5,871 bases of DNA from Pseudomonadota bacterium. Its GTDB lineage: Bacteria; Pseudomonadota; Gammaproteobacteria; Xanthomonadales; Xanthomonadaceae. The notes below the pieces were generated by a model. That model was given only the letters and a program-made list of their open reading frames with translations. It was not told where the DNA came from and did not search any database. The stretch lies in the NCBI GenBank assembly GCA_023395465.1, contig JAEWZE010000205.1, forward strand, positions 1-5,871, written 5' to 3'. Below, piece after piece: positions 1 through 5,871 of the stretch; position 1 is the stretch's first letter, and every line of letters begins with the position of its first letter. Both the position numbers and the translations under genes were made by a program.

Positions 1-666
1 GCAGCCGACGCCGCCGGCAGCCCGGATGCGGCGCCCGCGCCGGCCGCAGGCGACAGCGCGGCACCGCAGGCCACGCCGGCCACCCCCGCCGCGACCTTCG
101 CCGTGCAGGGCGAGCACTACGACCTGATCCAGGGCGGCCAGCCGTTCGAGCCGCTGGACGGCAAGATCGAGGTGGTCGAGGTCTTCAACTACGTCTGCCC
201 GGCCTGCGCGATGTTCCAGCCGCTGGTCAACAACTGGAAGGCGCAGCTGCCCGCCGACGTGCGCTTCACCTACGTGCCCGCGCCGTTCGGCGGCAACTGG
301 GATCCCTACGTGCGCGCCTACTACGCGGCCGAGGCGATGGGCATCGCCGACAAGGCCCACGACGGCATCTTCCAGGCGATCCACGTCGAGCGCAGCCTCA
401 AGGGCGAGCGCGGCACCGATTCGCCGCAGGACATCGCCCGCGCCTACGCGAAGTTCGGCGCCGATCCGGCGCAGTTCGCCAGCACCATGGCCAGCTTCAC
501 GGTGAACGCGAAGTTCGGCCGCGCCAAGCAGTACATCGCCCAGCAGCGCGCCAACTCGACCCCGACCATGATCGTCAACGGCCGCTACCGGGTGAAGGGC
601 CGGAATTTCGAGGACATGCTGCAGAACACCGACCGCGTGATCGCGCAGGTGCGGGCCGGCGGCTGA
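1..666 (+). CDS. dsbA: DsbA-type thiol:disulfide interchange protein (5' end outside window)
   Basis: This is a periplasmic oxidase of the thioredoxin fold that donates disulfide bonds to exported proteins and is normally re-oxidised by DsbB. The frame is open to the first base, so the gene starts upstream; a GTG at 103 is in frame but reads as an internal valine. Of the 221 visible residues, the first 34 are low-complexity (16 Ala, 6 Pro) and look like a flexible linker between an unseen signal or lipoprotein anchor and the catalytic domain. The domain begins near VQGEHYDL, a typical DsbA entry segment. The active site is Cys-Pro-Ala-Cys (codons at 196-207), inside VEVFNYVCPAC, where E. coli DsbA has Cys-Pro-His-Cys. 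The cis-proline loop is STPTMIVNG, with Pro at 562-564. The two active-site cysteines are the only ones visible. It ends in TGA 13 nt before the next gene. Family assignment is firm; membrane tethering is inferred. Confidence 0.93.
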   Translation, partial: AADAAGSPDAAPAPAAGDSAAPQATPATPAATFAVQGEHYDLIQGGQPFEPLDGKIEVVEVFNYVCPACAMFQPLVNNWKAQLPADVRFTYVPAPFGGNWDPYVRAYYAAEAMGIADKAHDGIFQAIHVERSLKGERGTDSPQDIARAYAKFGADPAQFASTMASFTVNAKFGRAKQYIAQQRANSTPTMIVNGRYRVKGRNFEDMLQNTDRVIAQVRAGG

Positions 667-679
667 TGCCCGAACGCGC

Positions 680-1438
680 ATGTCCACGCAACGGCTGAGG
701 CTGCTCAGCGCCAACATCCAGGCAGGCTCCAGCACCCGGCGCTACAGCGATTACGCCACCCGCAGCTGGTCGCACGTGCTGCCGGTGGGCAAGCGCACCT
801 CGCTGGACGCGATCGCGCAGCTGGCCGGCGAGCACGACATCGTCGGCCTCCAGGAAAGCGACCCGGGCAGCTGGCGCTCGGGCTTCACCAACCAGACCCA
901 TTACCTGGCCGAACGCGCCGGATTCGACTACTGGACCCACCAGCCCAACCGGCGCGTGGGCAACGTGGCCTCCAGCGCCAACGGCCTGCTCAGCCGGCTC
1001 GAGCCGGTGGAAGTGGTGCACCACCCGCTGCCCGGCCGCATTTCCGGGCGCGGCGTGCTGCTGGGCCACTTCGGCAATGGCGCTGCCGGCCTGACCGTGG
1101 CGGTGGCGCACCTGTCGCTGGGCGCGCAGTCGCGCCGGCTGCAGCTCGACTTCATTGCCGAGCTGCTGCACGACTTCCCCAACGCGGTGCTGATGGGCGA
1201 CTTCAACTGCGTGATCGACTGCCCGGAGATGGGCAGCCTGTTCCGCGCCACCCGCCTGCAGCCGCCGGCGTGCGCGGTGCATACCTTCCCCAGCTGGAAG
1301 CCGCAGCGCGCGATCGACCACATCCTGGTCACCGATACGCTGCGCTGCGAAGGGCTGCGCGCGGTGCCCGCCGCGTTCTCCGACCACCTCGCGCTGTCGG
1401 TCAACCTCGAGGTGCCGGAGTCCGCGCTGTTGCGCTGA
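680..1438 (+). CDS. Endonuclease/exonuclease/phosphatase (EEP) family protein
   Basis: A 252-residue protein covering one EEP domain, the metal-dependent phosphodiester or phosphomonoester hydrolase fold shared by exonuclease III, DNase I and sphingomyelinases. The expected metal and catalytic residues are present in order: Asn12 (LLSANIQ), Glu59 (VGLQESD), His144 (VAHLSLG), Asp174 and Asn176 (LMGDFNC), Asp213-His214 (AIDHILV) and Asp235-His236 (FSDHLAL). This indicates an active Mg-dependent hydrolase; the substrate (DNA, RNA, lipid or inositol phosphate) cannot be told from sequence. There is no signal peptide or membrane segment, so it is probably cytoplasmic. The ATG at 680 is chosen because the conserved first strand (RLRLLSANIQ) follows within five residues. 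No clear Shine-Dalgarno precedes it, and the gap to dsbA is 13 nt, so coupled translation from a shared transcript is likely. A functional link to DsbA is not evident. Confidence 0.9.
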   Translation: MSTQRLRLLSANIQAGSSTRRYSDYATRSWSHVLPVGKRTSLDAIAQLAGEHDIVGLQESDPGSWRSGFTNQTHYLAERAGFDYWTHQPNRRVGNVASSANGLLSRLEPVEVVHHPLPGRISGRGVLLGHFGNGAAGLTVAVAHLSLGAQSRRLQLDFIAELLHDFPNAVLMGDFNCVIDCPEMGSLFRATRLQPPACAVHTFPSWKPQRAIDHILVTDTLRCEGLRAVPAAFSDHLALSVNLEVPESALLR

Positions 1439-1450
1439 GGCGCGGAAAAC

Positions 1451-1471
1451 CGGGGCCGGAGGCCGGCCCCG
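1451..1471 (-). terminator. Probable intrinsic terminator of the TonB-dependent receptor gene
   Basis: A perfect 9-bp inverted repeat (CGGGGCCGG / CCGGCCCCG) with a 3-nt loop lies in the 47-nt gap between two convergent genes, 14 nt past the receptor stop codon. Read on the minus strand the stem is followed directly by GTTTTCC, a short T-run suitable for termination. Read on the plus strand it is followed by TCCCCGCCC with no T-run, so efficient termination of the EEP transcript here is less likely, although the hairpin could still slow or protect it. Confidence 0.65.
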
Positions 1472-1485
1472 TCCCCGCCCTTCCC

Positions 1486-4377
1486 TCAGAAGCCGAAGCC
1501 TACCCGCGCGTACCAGAAGCGGCCCGGCAGGTCGTAGGTCGAGGCGTCGTAGCCGTTGAGCGAACAGCTCAGGCAGATCGGCGGATCCTTGCCGAACACG
1601 TTGTTGAGTCCGAGCGTGATGCGGAAGTCCTTCATCCACGCATCCGTGCCCCAGGACAGCTGCGCGTCGTGGTAGGTGGTGGCGCCGAGATCGTTGCGGT
1701 CGTTGCTGCTGTCGTCGCAGATGTCGAAGCCGTTGGCACCGGCGCAGGATTCGCGCAGGCGGTCGATGTAGCGCGCCGTCCACGCCGCCTGCCAGCCGCC
1801 GCCACCGCGCCACACCGCCGACAGGGTGGAGGTGAGGTCGGGAATCGCGCTGTTGTTGATCTCCACGCCCGGCGCGCGCGGCTCGGCCTGTCCCGCTTCG
1901 TTGACCAGTTCGTAGCGCGTCACCCAGGTGGTCTTCCAGGCGAACGCTAGCTGCCCCCAGCCCTGCTCGGGCAGGCGCCAGTCGGCGCTGAAGTCCCAGC
2001 CGTCGGTGCGGATGGTGCCGACGTTGCCCAGGATGTTGTCGAAACGCACGATCTGGCCGCGCGCATTGCGCTCGTAGAACCCGCACGAGACCGGGTCACG
2101 CGTGGAGATGCAGCGCTCGAGGATGGTCTGCGCGTCCAGCGCCTGGATCGCGCCGTCAATGGTGTGGCGGTAGAACGTCATGCCCAGGTCGAGCCGGTCC
2201 GACCAGGCCGTGGCGTCGGCGAACGACGGGCTCCACACCGCCCCCAGCATCAGGCTGCGGCTGGTTTCCGGCTGCAGGTCGATGTTGCCCGAGGTCACCA
2301 CCGAGATCTGCGGATTGGACTGCTCGTAGTCGGCCGGCACGCCTTCGGCCACGCAGGCCGGCGTGGTCGAGGCCGGCACGTTGCACGGATCGACCAGGGT
2401 CGCGTCGAAGCGGCTGAGCGTGCCGTACAGCTCCCCGATCGACGGCGCGCGGAAGCCCTCGGCGAACGAGCCACGCAGCAGGAACTCGTCGGCCACCTGC
2501 CAGCGCAGGCCGATCTTGCCGGTGTTGGTGCTGCCGAAGTTGGAGTAGTCCGACCAGCGCCCGGCGAGGCTGAGGTCGAGGCTCTTGCCGGCCCAGCCGT
2601 CCTTCATCAGCGGCACCAGGAATTCGGCGTAGGCCTCGCGCACGTCGTACTCGCCGCTGCTCGGCCCGGACGGCACGCCGTTGTACTCGCCGGCCACGGT
2701 CAGCGGATCGGGCTGGTACTCGCCCTCGTATTCGCGGTACTCCACGCCGGCCGCGAACGAGACCGGACCGGCCCAGCCGTCGAACAGGTCGCCGGTGATG
2801 TTGGCCGAGGCCAGGCTGATGCTGTTGTTGCTGCGGTCGCGCACCACCGGCTGGATCCAGGCCAGCATGGCGGGCGTGATCGAGCCGGGGCCGCCGAACA
2901 GGTCCAGGTCGACGCAGCCGGCGATCGCCGCGCACGCGGCCTCGCCGCTGAGCGCCTCGTTGATGCGGCGGATGTTGTAGCTGCCGCTGTTGGTCTGCTC
3001 GGCGGTGCTTTCGCTGCGCATCAGGTTCACGTCCCAGTTCCAGGTGCGCGCGCCGACGTCGAACAGGCCGTTGAGCCCGGCCGAGGCGTACCAGGTTTCC
3101 ACCTCCTGCACGAAGCGGCGGGGTCCGCCCTCGACCGGACGTCGTCCGATCAGGAACAGGTTGGGGCTGTCGCCCATCGTGGTCAGGTCGAAGTCGAACG
3201 GGCTGTAGGGATTGGTGGCCGAAATCACCAGCCGGGTCTCGGCCCATTCGTTGTAGACGCCGGCGTCGGTGCCGAGGAAGAACGGCTCCGGCGCGGCCTG
3301 GTTGGCCGATTCCCGCTCGTTGTAGAGCACCCGCACGTAGCCGCCGAAGGTCGGGCTGAAGTCGAACTGCACCTGGCCGAACAGCGACTTGCGCTCCGAA
3401 GGCGTCAGCAGCAGGTTGTAGGGCGCGAAATTGAAGCGGTCGGGCGTGCCGAAGCAGTGGAAGCCGTCGCTGCGATCGCAGCCGGTCTGCGCCGGATCGA
3501 ACGCCGGGCTGGTGTCGCCGCTATTGGGCGTCAGGTCGTAGACCACGCCGGTGTCCGGATCCTGGAACACGAAACGCCCGTGCGGCGTGGCCGAACTACC
3601 GTTGGACAGGCCCGTGCCCGGCACCGGCACGCTGGCCGGGCCGTACTCGGTCGAGGCGATTTCCTTCTGCTTGAAGTAGGAGGCGCCGACGAACCAGCGG
3701 GCGCGCTCGCTGCTGCCGCCCCACCCCAGGTCCGCGCCCCAGGTCTCGCCGCCGGCCAGGTCGCTGTAGTCGCCGGTGTGCAGCTGCACGCTGGCGCCGT
3801 CGACGTCCTTGCGGGTGATGATGTTGACCACGCCGGCGATCGCGTCCGAGCCGTAGATCGACGAGGCGCCGTCCTCCAGCACCTCGATGCGCTCGATGAT
3901 CGACAGCGGGATGGTGTTGAGGTCGACCGACGAACCCACGCCCGAGGCCGAGGATTCGTTGACCCAGCGCATGCCGTCCACCAGCACCAGCACGCGCTTG
4001 GCGCCGAGGTGGCGCAGGTCGACCGTGGCCGCGCCCGCGCCGACGCCGCCGCCGTCGGGCGGGAAGCCGAAGTTGCCGGAGGAATTGAACTTGGTGTTGA
4101 GCGCGGCGCCGCTGGCGGTGAGGTTCTGCACCACCTCGGCCACCGAGGTGAAACCGCTGCGGTCGATGTCCTCGCGGCTCAGTACCTGCACCGGGACCTG
4201 GGTCTCCAGTTCGGCGCGGCGGATGCGCGATCCGGTCACCTGGACCGTGTCCAGGGTGCGGGCGCCGGGTTCGGGTTCGGGCGCCGCCGCCTGCTGGGCG
4301 AAGGCGACGGGACTGAGGATGGACAGCAGCAGGCCACGGCGCACGGCGGCGCCCAGGCGATGGGAACGGGGCAACAT
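1486..4377 (-). CDS. TonB-dependent outer-membrane receptor
   Basis: A complete 963-residue TonB-dependent transporter, an outer-membrane barrel that imports a scarce ligand (siderophore, vitamin, carbohydrate or other) using energy from TonB-ExbBD. Residues 1-27 form a signal peptide with arginines, the hydrophobic stretch GLLLSILSPVAFA and a likely cut at AFA|QQ. A TonB box follows in TLDTVQVTGSRI (about 41-52). The plug spans roughly 55-195 and includes LVDGMRWV and IERIEVLEDGASSIYGSDAIAGVVNIITR. The rest is barrel, with FRAPSIGELYG near 642-652, LGLNNVFGKDPP near the end and a C-terminal Phe as needed for Bam-dependent insertion. The ATG at 4377 is preferred over an in-frame extension reaching 4992, because AAGGAG lies 7 nt upstream and the extension is Arg/Ala-rich and overlaps plsB. 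Twelve cysteines occur in six close pairs. No FecI/FecR or ligand-processing gene is adjacent, so the substrate is unknown. Confidence 0.94.
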   Translation of the reverse strand: MLPRSHRLGAAVRRGLLLSILSPVAFAQQAAAPEPEPGARTLDTVQVTGSRIRRAELETQVPVQVLSREDIDRSGFTSVAEVVQNLTASGAALNTKFNSSGNFGFPPDGGGVGAGAATVDLRHLGAKRVLVLVDGMRWVNESSASGVGSSVDLNTIPLSIIERIEVLEDGASSIYGSDAIAGVVNIITRKDVDGASVQLHTGDYSDLAGGETWGADLGWGGSSERARWFVGASYFKQKEIASTEYGPASVPVPGTGLSNGSSATPHGRFVFQDPDTGVVYDLTPNSGDTSPAFDPAQTGCDRSDGFHCFGTPDRFNFAPYNLLLTPSERKSLFGQVQFDFSPTFGGYVRVLYNERESANQAAPEPFFLGTDAGVYNEWAETRLVISATNPYSPFDFDLTTMGDSPNLFLIGRRPVEGGPRRFVQEVETWYASAGLNGLFDVGARTWNWDVNLMRSESTAEQTNSGSYNIRRINEALSGEAACAAIAGCVDLDLFGGPGSITPAMLAWIQPVVRDRSNNSISLASANITGDLFDGWAGPVSFAAGVEYREYEGEYQPDPLTVAGEYNGVPSGPSSGEYDVREAYAEFLVPLMKDGWAGKSLDLSLAGRWSDYSNFGSTNTGKIGLRWQVADEFLLRGSFAEGFRAPSIGELYGTLSRFDATLVDPCNVPASTTPACVAEGVPADYEQSNPQISVVTSGNIDLQPETSRSLMLGAVWSPSFADATAWSDRLDLGMTFYRHTIDGAIQALDAQTILERCISTRDPVSCGFYERNARGQIVRFDNILGNVGTIRTDGWDFSADWRLPEQGWGQLAFAWKTTWVTRYELVNEAGQAEPRAPGVEINNSAIPDLTSTLSAVWRGGGGWQAAWTARYIDRLRESCAGANGFDICDDSSNDRNDLGATTYHDAQLSWGTDAWMKDFRITLGLNNVFGKDPPICLSCSLNGYDASTYDLPGRFWYARVGFGF

Positions 4378-4384
4378 CGGGTCT

Positions 4385-4390
4385 CTCCTT
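4385..4390 (-). promoter_or_regulatory. Ribosome binding site of the TonB-dependent receptor
   Basis: AAGGAG on the minus strand, with a 7-nt spacer (AGACCCG) before ATG. It is the only strong Shine-Dalgarno seen at a gene start in this window, and it decides the receptor start at 4377. Confidence 0.85.
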
Positions 4391-4438
4391 GGAAGTGATG
4401 CAGCGGGAAATCCAGTTCCGCACGCCCCCTCGCGCGTT

Positions 4439-4490
4439 GCCTGTTTGTAAACAAGCTGTAAAGCCGCGCAAGCCTGTCCATCGGACAAGC
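4439..4490. repeat. Pair of matching imperfect palindromes, candidate operator sites
   Basis: Two sites share the half-sites GCCTGT and ACAAGC. Site 1 (4439-4456) is GCCTGT-TTGTAA-ACAAGC, and site 2 (4472-4490) is GCCTGT-CCATCGG-ACAAGC. Within site 1 TGTTT pairs with AAACA around a 2-nt centre; within site 2 TGTCC pairs with GGACA around 3 nt. Both carry the same single mismatch (C against A) flanked by a matching outer GC pair. Their centres are about 33-34 bp apart, roughly three helical turns. They lie in the divergent region between the receptor gene and plsB, much nearer the receptor start. The likely role is binding of a dimeric regulator; which one is unknown. Confidence 0.5.
4444..4471 (-). 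promoter_or_regulatory. Candidate promoter of the TonB-dependent receptor
   Basis: On the minus strand TTGCGC (4471-4466) and TACAAA (4449-4444) are separated by 16 nt and could serve as -35 and -10 elements. They would give a transcript start near 4437 and a leader of about 60 nt. The matches are weak, as is usual in GC-rich proteobacteria. The placement gains some support because two matching palindromes sit over the -10 and just upstream of the -35, where a regulator would act. This is inference from pattern only. Confidence 0.3.
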
Positions 4491-4567
4491 GGCCTCGCGT
4501 CACAGTTTTCGCGCGACTGGGCGGAGTTTGTTCAGCCAACCTTGACATTGCTGACTGGCGGCATCGT

Positions 4568-4591
4568 CCCAAGCGCGTCCGCGCGCTTGGG
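4568..4591. repeat. Perfect 10-bp inverted repeat just upstream of plsB
   Basis: CCCAAGCGCG (4568-4577) and CGCGCTTGGG (4582-4591) are exact reverse complements around the 4-nt loop TCCG. The repeat ends 13 nt before the plsB ATG at 4605 and 4 nt before an in-frame ATG at 4596. It could be an operator, or an RNA hairpin in the plsB leader if transcription starts upstream. No T-run follows on the plus strand, and the minus-strand continuation (GACGATGCC) lacks one too, so it does not look like a terminator. Confidence 0.6.
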
Positions 4592-4604
4592 CATAATGCG
4601 CGGG

Positions 4605-5871
4605 ATGCCAAGCCAGCCCACCCTCTTCCAGGCCGATCCGCCCGCCGGCCCGGGCGGCGATCGCCCGCCCACCGATCCCGACCGCGGCCCACCGCCGCCA
4701 CGCGTGGCCGCGATGCGCAGCGGACGGCCCTGGTGGGCGACGCTGGCCGGATGGGTGCTGCAGCCCTGGATCGGCTTGAAGATCGAACCACAGGCGCCGC
4801 CCGAACTGGTCGACGCGCGCCCGGTCTGCTACGTGCTCGAGGACTACGGCCTGTCCAACGCGCTGATCCTCGACCGCGCCTGCAGCGAGACCGGCATGCC
4901 GGCGCCGCTGCGCCCGCTGCCCGGCGATCCGCTGGGGCGCAAGCGCGCCTACGTGGCGCTGTCGCGACGCAACGCCGGCGGCACGCTGGCACTGGCGACC
5001 GGCCAGGCGCCGCCTAAGAAGACCCACTCCGAGTCGCTGGCCCGCCTGCTCGAGGCGCACCGCGAGGATCCGGCGCTGGACGTGCAGCTGGTGCCGGTGT
5101 CGATCTTCGTCGGACGCTCGCCCGACAAGGCCTCGGGCTGGTTCTCGGTGCTGTTCTCGGAGAACTGGGCCATCGTCGGCCGCTTCCGCCGGCTGCTGGC
5201 GATCCTGCTCAACGGCCGCGACACCCTGGTGCAGTTCGCCGCGCCGGTGAGCATCCGCGAGCTGCTGGCCGAGGACCTGCCGCCCGAGCGCAGCGTGCGC
5301 AAGCTCTCGCGCTTGCTGCGCACCCATTTCAACCGCCTGCGCGAAGCGATCATCGGCCCCGACCTGTCCACGCGCCGGCTGCTGATCGACAAGGTGCTCG
5401 CCTCGCCGCCGGTCAAGGAGGCCATCTCCGACCAGGCCCGGCGCGACAGCAGCTCGCCCGAGGACGCGTGGAAGAAGGCCCACGCGATGGCCTACGAGAT
5501 CGCCGCCGACTATTCGCATCCGGTGGTGCGTTCGGCCTCGTTCCTGCTGACCTCGGTGTGGAACCGGATCTACCGCGGCGTGCTGGTGCACCACCTCGAC
5601 GGCCTGAAGGCGGTGGCACCGGGCAACGAAGTGATCTACGTGCCCAGCCACCGCAGCCACATGGACTACCTGCTGCTGAGCTACCTGCTCTACACCAAGG
5701 GCATCGTGCCGCCCCACATCGTCGCCGGCATCAACCTCAACCTGCCGGTGATCGGGCCGATCCTGCGCCGCGGCGGCGCGTTCTTCATCCGCCGCTCGAT
5801 CCGCGGTTCGGCGCTGTATTCGGCGGTGCTGGCCGAATACGTGGCGCAGCTGATCGCCGGCGGGTACTCCA
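4605..5871 (+). CDS. plsB: Glycerol-3-phosphate 1-O-acyltransferase PlsB (3' end outside window)
   Basis: PlsB transfers an acyl chain from acyl-ACP or acyl-CoA to the sn-1 position of glycerol 3-phosphate, the first step of phospholipid synthesis, at the inner membrane. The first 422 codons are present, about half of the usual 800-890. Acyltransferase block I is HRSHMD (His349, Asp354) within VPSHRSHMDYLLLSYLLY, and block II is GGAFFIRRS (from Gly390). VPPHIVAGINLNLPVIGP between them matches the family closely. The window ends at GGYS, just before the expected EGGRSRTG block. Residues 1-36 are a proline-rich extension (12 Pro, with four in a row at 29-32) absent from E. coli PlsB, whose start aligns near Met37 (4713). 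An in-frame ATG at 4596 would add three residues. None of these starts has a clear Shine-Dalgarno, so the start is uncertain; the family call is not. Confidence 0.95.
   Translation, partial: MPSQPTLFQADPPAGPGGDRPPTDPDRGPPPPRVAAMRSGRPWWATLAGWVLQPWIGLKIEPQAPPELVDARPVCYVLEDYGLSNALILDRACSETGMPAPLRPLPGDPLGRKRAYVALSRRNAGGTLALATGQAPPKKTHSESLARLLEAHREDPALDVQLVPVSIFVGRSPDKASGWFSVLFSENWAIVGRFRRLLAILLNGRDTLVQFAAPVSIRELLAEDLPPERSVRKLSRLLRTHFNRLREAIIGPDLSTRRLLIDKVLASPPVKEAISDQARRDSSSPEDAWKKAHAMAYEIAADYSHPVVRSASFLLTSVWNRIYRGVLVHHLDGLKAVAPGNEVIYVPSHRSHMDYLLLSYLLYTKGIVPPHIVAGINLNLPVIGPILRRGGAFFIRRSIRGSALYSAVLAEYVAQLIAGGYS

Noticed and set aside
103..105. GTG as the start of dsbA
   Set aside because: The frame is open to the window edge and encodes a plausible linker. 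Starting here would leave no signal peptide on a periplasmic enzyme, and there is no ribosome binding site.
575..2086. Open frame on the minus strand (about 503 codons) spanning the EEP gene and the receptor's 3' end
   Set aside because: It overlaps three better-supported features in other frames, has Arg/Gln/Ala-biased composition and shows no motif.
2164..4398. Long open frame on the plus strand (about 744 codons) opposite the receptor gene
   Set aside because: It is antisense to a receptor with clear domain order and composed of Arg, Ala, Gly, Val and His-rich low-information sequence. Such open frames are typical opposite high-GC genes; no family pattern is visible.
4542..4547. Perfect TTGACA as a -35 element for plsB
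   Set aside because: At 16-18 nt downstream the sequence is CGTCCC-like with no -10 resemblance, and the CATAAT at 4592 is 44 nt away, too far to pair with it. It may still mark a weak promoter, but nothing supports that.
4378..4992. N-terminal extension of the receptor by 205 residues
   Set aside because: The extension is Arg/Ala-rich and overlaps plsB. It would put the signal peptide inside the protein, and a good Shine-Dalgarno precedes the ATG at 4377.
4500..5717. Open frame on the minus strand (about 405 codons) opposite plsB
   Set aside because: plsB is unmistakable on the plus strand with both acyltransferase blocks; the antisense frame is a GC shadow.
1..5871. Mobile element, CRISPR array, toxin-antitoxin or defence system
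   Set aside because: No transposase, integrase, spaced direct repeats, small paired genes or composition change were seen. All genes belong to housekeeping or transport families with similar codon use.

Overview
The window is high-GC bacterial DNA and looks like an ordinary chromosomal segment from the Xanthomonadaceae (a Lysobacter, Luteimonas or Xanthomonas-like gammaproteobacterium). This rests on the strong G/C bias at third codon positions, a TonB-dependent receptor with the N-terminal DTVQVTGSRI pattern common in that family, a PlsB with a long proline-rich N-terminal extension, and a DsbA followed directly by an endonuclease/exonuclease/phosphatase-fold gene. The genus is an inference; no rRNA or other marker gene is present.

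Layout from left to right: (1) 1-666, plus strand, the 3' part of a DsbA-type thiol:disulfide oxidoreductase. Its beginning lies outside the window, and the first 34 visible codons form an Ala/Pro-rich linker. (2) 680-1438, plus strand, a complete 252-residue EEP-fold protein 13 nt downstream of dsbA and probably cotranscribed with it. (3) 1439-1485, a short convergent spacer with a perfect GC-rich hairpin that looks like the terminator of the receptor gene. (4) 1486-4377, minus strand, a complete 963-residue TonB-dependent outer-membrane receptor with signal peptide, TonB box, plug, barrel and a C-terminal Phe; its start is fixed by a good Shine-Dalgarno. (5) 4378-4604, a divergent control region with two matching imperfect palindromes next to the receptor's likely promoter and a separate 10-bp perfect inverted repeat immediately before plsB. 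(6) 4605-5871, plus strand, the first 422 codons of plsB (glycerol-3-phosphate acyltransferase), cut off by the window end just before the expected third catalytic block.

The genes do not form one pathway. DsbA makes disulfides in the periplasm. The receptor carries twelve cysteines in six close pairs and is a plausible DsbA client, but so are many exported proteins. PlsB starts phospholipid synthesis at the inner membrane. I see no mobile element, CRISPR array, tRNA or rRNA, and no convincing undescribed system. The parts most worth a second look are the palindrome pair in the divergent control region, the hairpin and absent ribosome binding site at plsB, and the paired cysteines of the receptor.
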